From Dickeya dianthicola NCPPB 453 (lineage in GTDB: Bacteria > Pseudomonadota > Gammaproteobacteria > Enterobacterales > Enterobacteriaceae), in assembly GCF_000365305.1 (NCBI RefSeq), contig NZ_CM001841.1, positions 1,171,653-1,235,652 of the forward strand: a stretch of DNA of 64,000 bases, written 5' to 3'. The notes under the pieces were generated by a model that ran no database searches, was not told the DNA's origin, and saw only the letters and a program-made list of their open reading frames with translations. The position numbers were made by a program, and so were the translations under genes. This document shows, one piece after another, positions 47,027 to 55,935 of the stretch; the first letter of the stretch is position 1; each line of letters begins with the position of its first letter.

Positions 47027-47688
47027 TCACACAATATAAAGCGCTGGAACAACATCGTCAGATTCGGCTCCAGCCAGCCCCGGCCGGCAATATCTTCACC
47101 CTGCCAGGCTCGCAGGATGTGTTTCGGCGTTAACTGAGCCATAGCGAGACGAGCCAGTGGCGCATAGCTGAGATGCCAGGGTTCAATGGCGATGCCGCCG
47201 CTATCCTGCGCGAACGGCCGGTAAAAGCCGAATGCGGCCATGTGCTGCGTCAGCCAGTCGCTGAGTTCGGCAAAATAACCGCCTGGCTGATATTCCCACG
47301 GTTCCAGTTGCAGTTTTTGACCTGCAGGCAAACGGTCGGGGTCATAAATATCCAGATCGCTGCCCCAGTGATGACGGCTGCCGCCCGGTAGCGCCGACCA
47401 ACGCAAGATAGCCTCGCAACGCGCGCCTTCATCTAGCGCGAGCGCGTCTAGCGGCTGGCTGTGTTGATCCAGCAGCGGGCGCTGGCCGGCAAACTTGTCG
47501 TTCCAGATCTGCCGTTGGCGTTCAAAATCCCGAAATGTACTGGCGGGTTGCAGATTGAATCCAGCCTGCGCCGCCGCCTGCTGCATGGCAGTAAACGCTG
47601 CGACCGCCTCGGGTTGCAGACGATGCGACCCGCTTAGCGTCACCAGATGGCGGTCGCTTTTGCCGGTCAGGCAGGCGGAAGAGATCAT
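47020..47688 (-). CDS. M15-family D-alanyl-D-alanine carboxypeptidase-like protein
   Basis: 222 residues, VanY/peptidase M15 fold. Zinc and catalytic residues are seen as [30 protein letters not shown] (first His and Asp ligands) and IEPWHLSY (Glu and second His). No signal peptide is evident at the chosen ATG (47688), which overlaps the dapE stop by 4 bp (ATGA); a start further upstream inside dapE is unlikely. It may trim peptidoglycan peptides or be a cytoplasmic peptidase. E. coli K-12 has no gene at this position; the coupling to dapE suggests a link to diaminopimelate or cell-wall metabolism. Confidence 0.88.
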   Translation of the reverse strand: MISSACLTGKSDRHLVTLSGSHRLQPEAVAAFTAMQQAAAQAGFNLQPASTFRDFERQRQIWNDKFAGQRPLLDQHSQPLDALALDEGARCEAILRWSALPGGSRHHWGSDLDIYDPDRLPAGQKLQLEPWEYQPGGYFAELSDWLTQHMAAFGFYRPFAQDSGGIAIEPWHLSYAPLARLAMAQLTPKHILRAWQGEDIAGRGWLEPNLTMLFQRFILCDV

Positions 47689-48812
47689 GCGATCAATTGC
47701 TCCATAATGCGTTGATACATGCGGCTTAGCAGTTGCAGGTCGGCGGCACTGACGCACTCGTTCACTTTATGAATCGTGGCGTTAACCGGCCCCAGCTCCA
47801 CCACCTGTGAGCCCATGCGGGCAATAAAGCGGCCATCCGAGGTGCCGCCGGTAGTAAGGAGCTGAGGAGTGATTTCACTGTAGTGTTCAACGGCGTTGAC
47901 CACGGCATCCACCAGTTCGCCGCGGCCGGTCAGGAACGGATGACCGGACAGCCGCCATTCCAACGTGTAGTTAAGTTGGTGGCGATCAAGCAGGGCTTCG
48001 ACCTGCTGTTTAATAAGCTCATCGGTCAGCTCAGTGCTAAAGCGGAAATTGAATTGTACGTCCAGTTCACCGGGAATGACGTTGTTACTGCCGGTGCCGG
48101 CATTGATGTTGGCTATCTGCATGCTGGTGGGCGGGAAGAATTCGTTGCCCTGGTCCCAGACGGTCGCCACCAGCTCATTCAGCGCCGGTATAGCCCGATG
48201 CACCGGGTTGTCCGCCAGATGCGGGTAAGCGACATGACCCTGAACGCCATGAATTCGTAGATTGGCGGTGATAGAGCCGCGCCGGCCGTTTTTCACTACA
48301 TCGCCGACCCGATCGGTACTGGACGGTTCGCCGACCAGGCAGTACTCCAGTCGCTCCTGACGCGCCATCAGCGTTTCCACGACTTTGACGGTGCCGTTGA
48401 CGGCGCTGGCTTCTTCATCAGAGGTAATAAGAAACGCCAGTCGGCCCTGATGATTGGGATGTGCTGCGACAAAACGTTCTGCCGCCACCACCATCGCCGC
48501 CAGCGAGCCTTTCATGTCTGCCGCGCCGCGACCATAAAGCATACCGTCTCGAATGGCGGGTTCAAACGGCGGCGTCTGCCACTGGTTGTTGTCACCGGTA
48601 GGCACCACGTCGGTATGACCGGCGAACGCCAGCGTTTTTCCCTGACCGCGCCAGGCCCAGAAATTTTGGGTATCGTCAACATCCAGTTTTTCGACGGTGA
48701 AGCCGATGGCTTGCAGGCGTTCAATCATGAGCGCCTGGCAACCGGCGTCATCCGGACTGAGAGACGGGCGTTTAATGAGCTGCTGGGCCAGTTCAATTAC
48801 CGGGCAAGACAT
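47685..48812 (-). CDS. dapE: Succinyl-diaminopimelate desuccinylase DapE
   Basis: Zinc peptidase-like enzyme of the lysine/mDAP pathway. 375 residues, the E. coli length, from the ATG at 48812. Metal ligands: His in [11 protein letters not shown], Asp in [14 protein letters not shown], Glu pair in [11 protein letters not shown], further Glu in [10 protein letters not shown] and the C-terminal His in [38 protein letters not shown] forms the dimer domain. The start overlaps the end of yffB by 20 bp. Confidence 0.96.
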   Translation of the reverse strand: MSCPVIELAQQLIKRPSLSPDDAGCQALMIERLQAIGFTVEKLDVDDTQNFWAWRGQGKTLAFAGHTDVVPTGDNNQWQTPPFEPAIRDGMLYGRGAADMKGSLAAMVVAAERFVAAHPNHQGRLAFLITSDEEASAVNGTVKVVETLMARQERLEYCLVGEPSSTDRVGDVVKNGRRGSITANLRIHGVQGHVAYPHLADNPVHRAIPALNELVATVWDQGNEFFPPTSMQIANINAGTGSNNVIPGELDVQFNFRFSTELTDELIKQQVEALLDRHQLNYTLEWRLSGHPFLTGRGELVDAVVNAVEHYSEITPQLLTTGGTSDGRFIARMGSQVVELGPVNATIHKVNECVSAADLQLLSRMYQRIMEQLIA

Positions 48813-49176
48813 GTGAGGTGTTCTCCGTAAAAAAGTGCTGATAGCTGTCGTCGCTGAAACCGAGCAAGGTTTTTCCATCATCGGCTACCAGCAGCGGGCG
48901 TTTAATCAACGCGGGTTGTTCCAGCATAACAGCTTTTGCCGTCGCTTCATTGTTGATGGTGTTACGGTACGCTTCTTCCAGTTTACGCCAGGTGGTGCCC
49001 CGGGTATTGAGCAGCGGCTGCCAGCCCATGCGGTCAATAAAGGATTGCAGGCGTTGCCCTTCCAGCCCGTCAACCCGGTAGTCATGAAAACGGTAGTTGA
49101 TCTGGTGGTCTTCCAGCCAGCGACGGGCCTTCTTTATGGTGTCGCAATTCTTAATGCCGTACAGGATGATGGCCAT
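48793..49176 (-). CDS. yffB: ArsC/Spx-family reductase-like protein YffB
   Basis: 127 residues (E. coli 118). Conserved [21 protein letters not shown] with the single active-site Cys, [23 protein letters not shown] and [22 protein letters not shown]. It belongs to the ArsC superfamily, but glutathione- or thiol-related activity has been suggested for the family more than arsenate reduction. The C-terminal tail beyond the E. coli end overlaps the dapE start, a conserved yffB-dapE coupling. Confidence 0.94.
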   Translation of the reverse strand: MAIILYGIKNCDTIKKARRWLEDHQINYRFHDYRVDGLEGQRLQSFIDRMGWQPLLNTRGTTWRKLEEAYRNTINNEATAKAVMLEQPALIKRPLLVADDGKTLLGFSDDSYQHFFTENTSHVLPGN

Positions 49177-49362
49177 ATGGTTAAAATCCGTTATTTTTCA
49201 TGTTTTAAGGGGGGAAAGCATACAACATAACCGCCGAGTGCGACGGAGTATTAAAATTATCTTAAGAAATCATGAGGTTGGGTTGATGGGTGATATTGCG
49301 GAAATGCGAAAGAGAGCACATTTTTGCGCCCCAAAGTCTTTATCTCGGTCAAAAAAGAAGCG

Positions 49363-49368
49363 TATAAT
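49363..49368 (+). promoter_or_regulatory. -10 element of ypfM
   Basis: Perfect TATAAT 40 bp before the YpfM ATG. No strong -35 is evident. Confidence 0.55.
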
Positions 49369-49407
49369 AACCCCGTAAGACAACAAAAACCCTAAGGAGC
49401 TACCATC

Positions 49408-49467
49408 ATGATCGAAGTCGAACTCAACAACTGGAAAAGCTTCATCGATGCAATGCTGCGTAAGTAA
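49408..49467 (+). CDS. ypfM: 19-residue small protein YpfM
   Basis: The frame encodes MIEVELNNWKSFIDAMLRK, close to E. coli YpfM, one of the very short proteins first found by comparative genomics, whose E. coli sequence I recall as sharing MIE-EL-NWK-FI--MLRK. AAGGAG lies 8 nt before the ATG, a TATAAT is 40 bp upstream and a strong terminator is downstream, so this is a complete mini-gene. It is predicted to be a short amphipathic helix. In E. coli it also lies near yffB and dapE. No function is known. Confidence 0.9.
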   Translation: MIEVELNNWKSFIDAMLRK

Positions 49468-50014
49468 TTGCTGATGTATTTAGACTAGTACAATTTTATT
49501 TACTGTCATTAGTTACCAGGTCCCTTATTGAGTACTACCAAAGCGGCAACCTACGGGTTGCCGCTTTTTTTATGTTATCAAAACTGATTTTAATGGACTG
49601 ATTTTTAAAAATTAATTTTCGCTTAAGGTGAGTGTGTTATTCATAAACTCCCTCGTTTTACCCCGTTTTTCTCTTCTTGTTTTTGTGATGAAGTTCGCAA
49701 TATTTCGTTCATGTTTTTCAAATTGCTACCGGGGATGACGGTGGGTAAATGAGGAAGCCTGAGTAAATAAAAGAGGCTATTGTTTGCATTCTCGGCATTG
49801 CTATGCCGGATGACCAAAAAAAGTGGCTAACTGCGTGTAAGAAACCAAATAATATAGTTTTGGTTTATAAATCTGCGGGGTGAATGGAGTCAGTTCGCTT
49901 TTTTATCATGTTTTATCACTTTTTGGTGATGTTCGGCTGGACAAATGCGCTGCTACTTGCTGTACTGTACTTGACACAGATTTTGTGTCGTTCATTCATG
50001 TAAAGGTAAGTTTG
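49468..50014. other. Gene-free stretch between ypfM and cspE
   Basis: Holds the ypfM terminator (49542-49571) and then about 440 bp of AT-rich DNA that should contain the cspE promoter and leader. A TTGACA (49971-49976) overlaps a GACACA/TGTGTC inverted repeat (49973-49989). cspA-type genes often have structured, regulatory 5' leaders, but the start of transcription cannot be placed here. Confidence 0.45.
49542..49571 (+). terminator. Rho-independent terminator of ypfM
   Basis: Perfect 10-bp stem AGCGGCAACC/GGTTGCCGCT, loop TACG, then a T run. Confidence 0.92.
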
Positions 50015-50224
50015 ATGTCTAAGATTAAAGGTAGCGTTAAGTGGTTTAATGAGTCCAAAGGATTCGGTTTCATTACTCCGGAAGATGGCAGCAAGGACGT
50101 ATTCGTTCACTTCTCTGCTATCCAGAGCAACGGTTTCAAAACCCTGGCTGAAGGTCAGCGTGTAGAGTTTGAAATCACCAGTGGCGCTAAAGGACCTTCT
50201 GCTGCTAACGTTATCGCTATTTAA
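50015..50224 (+). CDS. cspE: Cold-shock family RNA chaperone CspE
   Basis: 69-residue OB-fold protein, nearly identical to E. coli CspE. RNP1 KGFGFITP and RNP2 VFVHF are intact, with [14 protein letters not shown] and the C-terminal [11 protein letters not shown]. Binds single-stranded nucleic acid, melts RNA secondary structure and reduces transcription termination. The start has AAAGGT 6-7 nt upstream; a longer in-frame extension to 49880 is not conserved. In E. coli too it faces crcB; here a bidirectional terminator separates them. Confidence 0.96.
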   Translation: MSKIKGSVKWFNESKGFGFITPEDGSKDVFVHFSAIQSNGFKTLAEGQRVEFEITSGAKGPSAANVIAI

Positions 50225-50240
50225 TTATACCGATTTCCTG

Positions 50241-50267
50241 AAAAACCCGCCTGATGGCGGGTTTTTA
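50241..50267. terminator. Bidirectional terminator between cspE and crcB
   Basis: Perfect stem AAAAACCCGCC/GGCGGGTTTTT with a TGAT loop; T runs on both strands. Confidence 0.93.
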
Positions 50268-50285
50268 TTTTGTGGATTACCCGTC

Positions 50286-50669
50286 TCAATGGGCGCTTAG
50301 CCAGCCCACCAGCGCAAATGCCAGCGCCGTCATGATCAGCGAACCAATAAGATTGAGCAGCAAATTGAACAGCGCTGCTGCCCATTCACCGCTCTGCAGT
50401 AAGGCAACCATTTCGTAGGAAAAGGTAGAAAACGTCGTCAGGCCGCCGCAAAAACCGGTCGTGAGCAACAGTTTCCAGTGTGGCGGGAGGTCAGGCTGGC
50501 GTATGAAATAACTCATGGCCGCGCCAATAATGAAGGCGCCGAGCAGGTTTGCCAGCAGTGTGCCGGCGGGAATCTGGGGAAACAGATTATTAAAGCGCAC
50601 GCTGAGTTGCCAGCGCGCGACGCTGCCAATCCCGCCGCCAAGAAAAACAGCAAGTAACGTACTATACAT
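50286..50669 (-). CDS. crcB: Fluoride ion channel CrcB/FluC
   Basis: Small dual-topology membrane channel that expels fluoride. 127 residues (E. coli 127), four helices. Hallmarks are [13 protein letters not shown] (the conserved Arg), [14 protein letters not shown] with the channel Asn, and [17 protein letters not shown], containing the Na-site TTFSTF and Phe box. Start at 50669 by length match; an upstream TTG (50687) is unlikely. A fluoride riboswitch in the leader ties expression to fluoride level. Confidence 0.96.
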   Translation of the reverse strand: MYSTLLAVFLGGGIGSVARWQLSVRFNNLFPQIPAGTLLANLLGAFIIGAAMSYFIRQPDLPPHWKLLLTTGFCGGLTTFSTFSYEMVALLQSGEWAAALFNLLLNLIGSLIMTALAFALVGWLSAH

Positions 50670-50730
50670 AGTTACCTTTTCATTCAAGGATAAGTTGGGC
50701 TAATCTCGAAGGGGCACGCCCGATTGAGGG

Positions 50731-50782
50731 ACTCGCAGACATCATCAGCCGGAAGGGCGGTTATGGAGGAATGTCATCTCCG
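50731..50782 (-). promoter_or_regulatory. Fluoride riboswitch (crcB RNA motif)
   Basis: Minus-strand aptamer 5' of crcB. P1 is GGAG/CTCC around the loop ATGACATTC; P2 is GCC/GGC around CTTCC; the 3' strand TGATGATGTCTGC follows. The loop GACAT is perfectly complementary to ATGTC in the 3' strand, forming the pseudoknot that defines this riboswitch. The conserved GGNGATG and CTGATGATG signatures match. About 60 nt follow before the crcB ATG and should form the expression platform. Confidence 0.93.
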
Positions 50783-50878
50783 TCACTGGCTACTAAAGTT
50801 TACTCGCCTGCCGATGTTTTTTGTAGTCGTGGTAGTTTTACCAAATGTATCCGCCTGTTATGTATGAAGGAGCCTGAT

Positions 50879-51667
50879 ATGAAAGTGGCGCTCGGTCAGT
50901 TTGCCGTGCAACGTCTATGGCAGGACAACGCCCAGACTTGCATAACATTAATGGTTCAGGCGGCGTCCGCCGGGGCTGACCTGCTGGTGCTGCCGGAGGC
51001 GGTGCTGGCGCGAGACAATACGGACCCGGAATGGGGCGTCGGTTGTGCCCAGCCGATCACCGGCCCGTTTGTCAGCCAGTTGCTGACCGCCAGCCAGTCG
51101 CTGGATATCAGCGTGGTGTTTACCCTGCATACGCCGGCGGCAGATGGGCGTGTACATAATACGTTGCTGGTTATCCGGCGAGGCGAAGTGGTGGTTCATT
51201 ACCACAAGCTGCACTTGTATGACGCTTTTACGGTACAGGAGTCCCGACGGGTGACGCCGGGAACGGCGCTGCCGCCGGTGGTGGAGGTGGCGGGAATGCG
51301 TGTCGGTCTGATGGTGTGCTACGACATCCGTTTCGCCGAGATGGCGCGTCAACTGGCGGTCAACGGCGCCGATGTGCTGGTGGTGCCGGCAGCCTGGGTG
51401 AAAGGTCCGCAGAAGGAAGCGCACTGGGAATTGCTGGCCCGAGCCCGGGCGCTGGAGAGCACCTGTTATCTGGTAGCGACAGGGGAGTGCAGCGACAGGA
51501 ATATCGGCAATAGCCTGGTGGTGGACCCGATGGGCGTGGTTATCGCCCAGGCCGCCGAACAGCCTGAATTACTGCTGGCGGAGCTGAAGCTGGAGCGCAT
51601 TCAAGCCGTTCGCCGCCAGTTACCTGTGCTACATCACAATCGTTTTAAGCCGCCTGTACTACGATAA
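50879..51667 (+). CDS. ybeM: Deaminated glutathione amidase (Nit1/YbeM family)
   Basis: 262-residue nitrilase-superfamily amidase that repairs the transaminase by-product deaminated glutathione. Catalytic Glu in LVLPEAVL, Lys in VVHYHKLHLYDAF and Cys in LMVCYDIRFAEMAR. AAGGAG 7 nt before the ATG at 50879 fixes the start; the longer frame is rejected. The gene is intact here, whereas the K-12 copy is, as I recall, shortened. It is divergent from crcB and followed by tatE, the E. coli order. Confidence 0.94.
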   Translation: MKVALGQFAVQRLWQDNAQTCITLMVQAASAGADLLVLPEAVLARDNTDPEWGVGCAQPITGPFVSQLLTASQSLDISVVFTLHTPAADGRVHNTLLVIRRGEVVVHYHKLHLYDAFTVQESRRVTPGTALPPVVEVAGMRVGLMVCYDIRFAEMARQLAVNGADVLVVPAAWVKGPQKEAHWELLARARALESTCYLVATGECSDRNIGNSLVVDPMGVVIAQAAEQPELLLAELKLERIQAVRRQLPVLHHNRFKPPVLR

Positions 51668-51820
51668 TGGCAAGGCATCACATGCCGGATAAAAACAGCG
51701 ACTGGCGATGGACGTCTTACTTTGTTACAGATGACCATTGCCTTATCCGGTATATCGATTTAAAAAAGGGCGATGTAAAGCGCGCTGGCTTTTCCAGCTC
51801 ACATCATCAGGTAGGTATGT

Positions 51821-52030
51821 ATGGAAGGTATCAGTATTGCCAAACTCTTAGTGATTGGCGCCTTGATTGTTCTGCTGTTCGGCACCAATAAACTACGTAG
51901 TCTGGGCAGCGATCTGGGCGCCGCTATCAAAGGCTTCAAGAAATCCATGAGTGATGAGCAGCCGGCGGCGAAATCTTCCGCTCAGGATGAACATCCAGCG
52001 GCCATCAGCGAAAATCGTCCTAAAGAATAA
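51821..52030 (+). CDS. tatE: Sec-independent translocase subunit TatE
   Basis: 69 residues (E. coli 67). TatA-family layout: short periplasmic start [10 protein letters not shown], transmembrane helix (about 5-20), the hinge FGTNKL, and amphipathic helix [16 protein letters not shown] followed by an acidic tail. The position before lipA identifies it as TatE, the TatA paralogue, not TatA itself. It has its own promoter region (51668-51820, no gene seen there) and a terminator. Confidence 0.93.
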   Translation: MEGISIAKLLVIGALIVLLFGTNKLRSLGSDLGAAIKGFKKSMSDEQPAAKSSAQDEHPAAISENRPKE

Positions 52031-52059
52031 GCTCAGGCGCTGACAGGCAGCAAAATAAA

Positions 52060-52090
52060 AAAAGCGGAGGGCTTTGCCATCCGCCTTTTG
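52060..52090 (+). terminator. Terminator between tatE and lipA
   Basis: Stem around AAGCGGAGGGC and GCCATCCGCCTT with a TTT loop and small bulges, flanked by an A run and a T-rich tail, so it may work both ways. Confidence 0.7.
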
Positions 52091-52136
52091 TCTTTCTTGT
52101 GTCTTTTTGTAAGGGGATATTGCAGGCAGTAGCCCG

Positions 52137-53102
52137 TTATTTCACCTCAATTCCTTTGGCTTGCAGGTCGGCATGGTAGGATGAACGCACGAACGGACCA
52201 CAGGCCGCGTGGGTAAAGCCCATAGCCAGCGCTTCTGCTTTCATTTCCTCGAACTCTTCCGGCGGTACATAACGTTGTACCGGCAGGTGGTGACGGCTCG
52301 GTTGTAAATATTGACCCAGCGTCAGCATGGTCACGCCGTGGCGGCGCAGATCGCGCATCACATCCAGAATTTCGTCATTGGTTTCACCCAAACCTACCAT
52401 CAGCCCGGACTTGGTCGGGATGTTGGGATGCGTGGCTTTGAATTTTTCCAGCAGCTTCAGCGACCACTCGTAATTAGCGCCCGGACGTACCTGACGGTAG
52501 AGACGCGGCACGTTTTCCAGGTTGTGGTTAAAGACGTCTGGCGGCGTGACGGTCAGAATATCCAGCGCCCGATCCATACGACCACGGAAATCCGGCACCA
52601 GTGTTTCAATGTGAATGCTCGGGGTCTTGCGGCGAATAGCGCTGATGCAATCGGCAAAATGCTGGGCGCCGCCGTCACGCAGGTCATCGCGGTCAACCGA
52701 GGTGATCACCACATAACGCAGCCCCATATCGTGAATGGTCTGAGCTAATTTTTCCGGCTCGTTGGCATCCGGGGTTAGCGGGCGGCCGTGGGCGACATCG
52801 CAGAACGGGCAGCGGCGGGTACAGATGGCGCCGAGGATCATGAACGTGGCGGTGCCATGATTGAAGCACTCCGCCAGATTAGGGCAGGATGCCTCTTCGC
52901 AAACCGAGTGCAGACCATTGCGGCGCATGGCGTCCTTGATGCCCTGAATTCGGCTGGAGTCCGCAGGTAATTTGATTTTCATCCATTCCGGCTTGCGGAG
53001 CATTTCCTGACGCTCGGTGGTGACGGCACGTACCGGGATCAGGGCCATTTTGTCTGCATCGCGGTATTTGACGCCACGTTCGATCTGAATCGGTTTACTC
53101 AT
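52137..53102 (-). CDS. lipA: Lipoyl synthase LipA
   Basis: Radical-SAM enzyme that inserts two sulfurs into protein-bound octanoate. 321 residues, the E. coli length. The auxiliary cluster Cys are C68, C73 and C79 ([14 protein letters not shown]), the radical-SAM cluster C94, C98 and C101 (CTRRCPFC), and the C-terminal RSSY has the fourth ligand Ser. Numbering equals the E. coli enzyme. It works on substrates made by LipB, encoded 180 bp upstream. Confidence 0.98.
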   Translation of the reverse strand: MSKPIQIERGVKYRDADKMALIPVRAVTTERQEMLRKPEWMKIKLPADSSRIQGIKDAMRRNGLHSVCEEASCPNLAECFNHGTATFMILGAICTRRCPFCDVAHGRPLTPDANEPEKLAQTIHDMGLRYVVITSVDRDDLRDGGAQHFADCISAIRRKTPSIHIETLVPDFRGRMDRALDILTVTPPDVFNHNLENVPRLYRQVRPGANYEWSLKLLEKFKATHPNIPTKSGLMVGLGETNDEILDVMRDLRRHGVTMLTLGQYLQPSRHHLPVQRYVPPEEFEEMKAEALAMGFTHAACGPFVRSSYHADLQAKGIEVK

Positions 53103-53282
53103 GTTTGCGTAATTTCCAGTTCTGAATCGCTGTTATGAATTTATATAAAATTCATTGGATTACGTGAGTTGTTAAACTTTTTTTTAAAAAGATTACAAAA
53201 TTATATCATCTTTGCCCACCGGCGAGCAGCCATTGAGGGACAAAATACAGAAATAATGTAAATAAAATGTAATTTAACGGCG

Positions 53283-54038
53283 TTAGGTCGCGTCGGATGC
53301 GCTCAGTGGGTGCGGGGCCCCCTGTTGCAACCAGTTCCACTCCAGCCACTCTTGCTGCCGGTAATCCAGCAGTTGCATAAATGCTTTTACCATCACTGGC
53401 GCGGTTTCGGTGAGCGTTGCGCCGGGAACCAGTTCGCTGAGCTGAGTCATCGCCATACCGGCATAGCCGCAAGGGTTGATACGCAGAAAAGGGGACAGAT
53501 CCATGACAATGTTCAGCGCCAGCCCATGAAATGAGCAACCGTGGCGGATGCGCAGACCCAGTGAGCAGATTTTCCGTTCGCCGACGTAGACGCCGGGGGC
53601 ATCAGGGCGGGCGTGCGCGTCAACGGCATAATGAGCCAGCGTATTGACGACGGTATTTTCGATAGCGGTCACCAACTGACGTACGCCAACCTTGCGGCGT
53701 TTGATATCGACAAGCACATACATCACCTGTTGGCCGGGACCGTGGTAGGTTACCTGGCCGCCGCGATCGCTTTGGATAACCGGGATGTCGCCGGGCATCA
53801 GTACATGTTCGGCTTTGCCTGCCTGACCCTGGGTAAAGACCGGCGGGTGTTGCACCAGCCATAATTCATCAAAACTGTGGCTGTCCCGTTGTTCGGTGAA
53901 GGTGTGCATGGCCTGCGACACCGGCTCGTAAGGCTGTACGCCCAACTGGCGCACGATTATCGTGTCACGTACTATCATCGTGTCACGTACTATCATCGCG
54001 TCACGTACTGTGATCGTATCCTGTTGCAAGGGTGTCAT
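53283..54038 (-). CDS. lipB: Octanoyltransferase LipB with an expanded N-terminus
   Basis: Transfers octanoyl groups from ACP to lipoyl domains. 251 residues from the ATG at 54038. Conserved [40 protein letters not shown], catalytic Lys in [12 protein letters not shown] and Cys in [11 protein letters not shown]. The E. coli protein reaches RQLG after about 9 residues; here [13 protein letters not shown] is followed by two more IVRD units made by an 18-bp tandem repeat. A TATAAT (54065-54070) implies a leader of about 20 nt, excluding a more distal TTG. The Shine-Dalgarno is poor, and ATGs within the repeat could serve as starts. Confidence 0.92.
   Translation of the reverse strand: MTPLQQDTITVRDAMIVRDTMIVRDTIIVRQLGVQPYEPVSQAMHTFTEQRDSHSFDELWLVQHPPVFTQGQAGKAEHVLMPGDIPVIQSDRGGQVTYHGPGQQVMYVLVDIKRRKVGVRQLVTAIENTVVNTLAHYAVDAHARPDAPGVYVGERKICSLGLRIRHGCSFHGLALNIVMDLSPFLRINPCGYAGMAMTQLSELVPGATLTETAPVMVKAFMQLLDYRQQEWLEWNWLQQGAPHPLSASDAT
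53961..54014. repeat. 18-bp in-frame tandem repeat in lipB, three copies
   Basis: cgtgtcacgtactatcat at 53961-53978 and 53979-53996, and cgcgtcacgtactgtgat at 53997-54014. On the coding strand each unit encodes a VRD-containing hexapeptide, two of them with an ATG, so the array repeats a possible start codon. Confidence 0.92.
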
Positions 54039-54148
54039 CGTCGGGTGAAGAAGGAATGAACGCAATTATAGCGGGGTGATGCTACAGCGAATAGCGGTTT
54101 CCTCGCTTGTCTCCGGATTAGAGAGACAAGGTCAGAGAGCGGCAGGCG

Positions 54149-54412
54149 TTACAACACCACACGCACAATATCGATGTTACCCAGTTCTTCGTACAGCGTT
54201 TCCACCTGTTCGATATGGGTGGCGATGATAGTAATCGACACCGAATGGTAGTTGCCTTTGGTGCTGGGCTTGATTTGCGGGTTGTAGTCGCCGGGAGCAT
54301 GGCGCTGAACCACTTCCACAACCCGATCCACCAGCTCTGGTTTTGCCAGCCCCATGACCTTGTAGGTAAATGAGCATGGAAATTCAAGCAATTCGTTGAG
54401 TTTGGTTTTCAT
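54149..54412 (-). CDS. ybeD: DUF493 protein YbeD
   Basis: 87 residues, ACT-like fold, the E. coli length. [56 protein letters not shown] and [20 protein letters not shown] are conserved. GGAG lies 6 nt before the ATG; a start 21 bp further upstream is not conserved. Function is not firmly known; it always sits between dacA and lipB. Confidence 0.95.
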   Translation of the reverse strand: MKTKLNELLEFPCSFTYKVMGLAKPELVDRVVEVVQRHAPGDYNPQIKPSTKGNYHSVSITIIATHIEQVETLYEELGNIDIVRVVL

Positions 54413-54447
54413 GGCGACTCCTGAGTCATTCATTAGTACAAAATTAC

Positions 54448-54469
54448 CACTCCCGCCGAAGCGGGAGTG
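54448..54469 (-). terminator. Hairpin between dacA and ybeD
   Basis: Perfect 9-bp stem CACTCCCGC/GCGGGAGTG with a CGAA loop. On the minus strand the tail is only moderately T-rich, so it may partly terminate dacA transcripts or protect their ends. Confidence 0.6.
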
Positions 54470-54544
54470 TAAGTATGACCGAAATCCTGTCGTTCGATCC
54501 TTAAGTGAGCAACATAAGGGCTATTGCTCAGGATTCAAGGGGAA

Positions 54545-55756
54545 TCAACTGAACCAGCGGTGGAACATCAGTTTGATGTAGTCGAACAGACGTCCGAAAA
54601 TACCGCCTTCTTTGACTTCGTTCATCACCACCAGCGGGCGCTGATCGATCACTTTGCCGTCCAACTGGAAGTTGATGGTGCCGACCACCTGATTTTTAGC
54701 CAGCGGCGCGTGTAGTTCCGTATTGGTCAGCACATAGCTGGCTTTCAGGTCTTTCATGCGGCCGCGCGGAACGGTGATGTAGGCATCTTTACCCACGCCC
54801 AGCGATACCCGGTCGTTGTTGCCGAACCACACCGGCTCGGAGGCGAATTCCTTGCCGGTTTTCAGCGGCGCTACCGTTTCAAAGAAGCGGAAACCCCAGG
54901 TCAGCAGCTTCTTGCTTTCTGTTTCGCGGCCTTTGAATGTCCGGCCGCCCATGACTGCAGAGATCAGGCGCATCTGACCTTCAGTGGCGGAAGCCACCAG
55001 GTTGTAGCCAGCGGAGGCGGTGTGACCGGTTTTGATGCCGTCAACGGCCAGGCTGCTGTCCCACAACAGGCCGTTGCGGTTCATCTGGCGGATATTGTTG
55101 AAGGTAAATTCTTTTTCTTTATAGGTGGCGTACTCGTCCGGTACGTCGCGAATCAACGCCTGGCCAATCAGCGCCATATCGCGGGCTGAACTGTACTGCC
55201 CGTCAGCATCCAGACCGTGAACCGTTTTGAAGTTGGTGTTCTGTAGCCCCAGAGCCTTAACGTAACCGTTCATCAGGTTGACGAACGAATCCTGGCTGCC
55301 GGCCACGTAATCGGCCATCGCCACGCAGGCGTCGTTGCCGGACTGCAGGATAATCCCTTTATTGAGCATATAAACCGGCACGCGATCGCCCGGTTTAAGG
55401 AACATCAGCGAGGAACCCTGAAAATCGGGGTTGCCGGTAGCCCAGGCATCCTTACTGACGGTCACGATATCGTTTGGGCCGATTTTACCGGCTTTGATAG
55501 CCTGGCCGATGACGTAACTGGTCATCATCTTGGTCAGGCTGGCGGGGTTGCGGCGGGTGTCGGCATTTTTTTCCGCCAGTACTTTACCCGAGTTGTAATC
55601 AATCAGGATGTACGCTTCGGCATCAATATCCGGGACGGCAGGAATCATGGTTTTCAGATTAATGTCGTCTGCGTAGGCGAAAGTGGATGCACTGATGGCG
55701 AGCAACGTGCCGAGCGCAATACGTTTGGTAAAACAAGACGTGATTACTGTTTTCAT
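54545..55756 (-). CDS. dacA: D-alanyl-D-alanine carboxypeptidase DacA (PBP5)
   Basis: Penicillin-binding protein 5, which removes the terminal D-Ala from peptidoglycan stem peptides and maintains cell shape. 403 residues (E. coli 403). Signal peptide ends AYA; catalytic SxxK is S73-L-T-K76, with SGN in [11 protein letters not shown] and KTG in [15 protein letters not shown]. The C-terminal domain ends in an amphipathic membrane anchor ([17 protein letters not shown]). Confidence 0.97.
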   Translation of the reverse strand: MKTVITSCFTKRIALGTLLAISASTFAYADDINLKTMIPAVPDIDAEAYILIDYNSGKVLAEKNADTRRNPASLTKMMTSYVIGQAIKAGKIGPNDIVTVSKDAWATGNPDFQGSSLMFLKPGDRVPVYMLNKGIILQSGNDACVAMADYVAGSQDSFVNLMNGYVKALGLQNTNFKTVHGLDADGQYSSARDMALIGQALIRDVPDEYATYKEKEFTFNNIRQMNRNGLLWDSSLAVDGIKTGHTASAGYNLVASATEGQMRLISAVMGGRTFKGRETESKKLLTWGFRFFETVAPLKTGKEFASEPVWFGNNDRVSLGVGKDAYITVPRGRMKDLKASYVLTNTELHAPLAKNQVVGTINFQLDGKVIDQRPLVVMNEVKEGGIFGRLFDYIKLMFHRWFS

Positions 55757-55898
55757 GATTGAAACAACAACATCCGTGGGTATAAGTTAAAAAACGAGCC
55801 ACACTATAGCAGATGAAAATCGGGGCGGCACCAGACAATACGTTACGCGATTTTGCCGATCGCCGGGTGCGGTATCGTTATTGCTCGTACAGATAAGG

Positions 55899-55921
55899 AA
55901 AGAGGGAATTTATCCCTCTTT
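55899..55921 (-). terminator. Terminator hairpin after rlpA
   Basis: Perfect 9-bp stem AAAGAGGGA/TCCCTCTTT with a 5-nt loop, 15 bp beyond the rlpA stop. Confidence 0.7.
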
Positions 55922-55935
55922 CGACCGTGATTACG

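Noticed and set aside
49880-50014. N-terminal extension of CspE
   Set aside because: The conserved protein begins at MSKIKG with its own ribosome site; the extension is leader sequence.
51684-51750. CCGGATAA/TTATCCGG inverted pair upstream of tatE
   Set aside because: The arms are about 50 bp apart with no intervening structure; likely chance.
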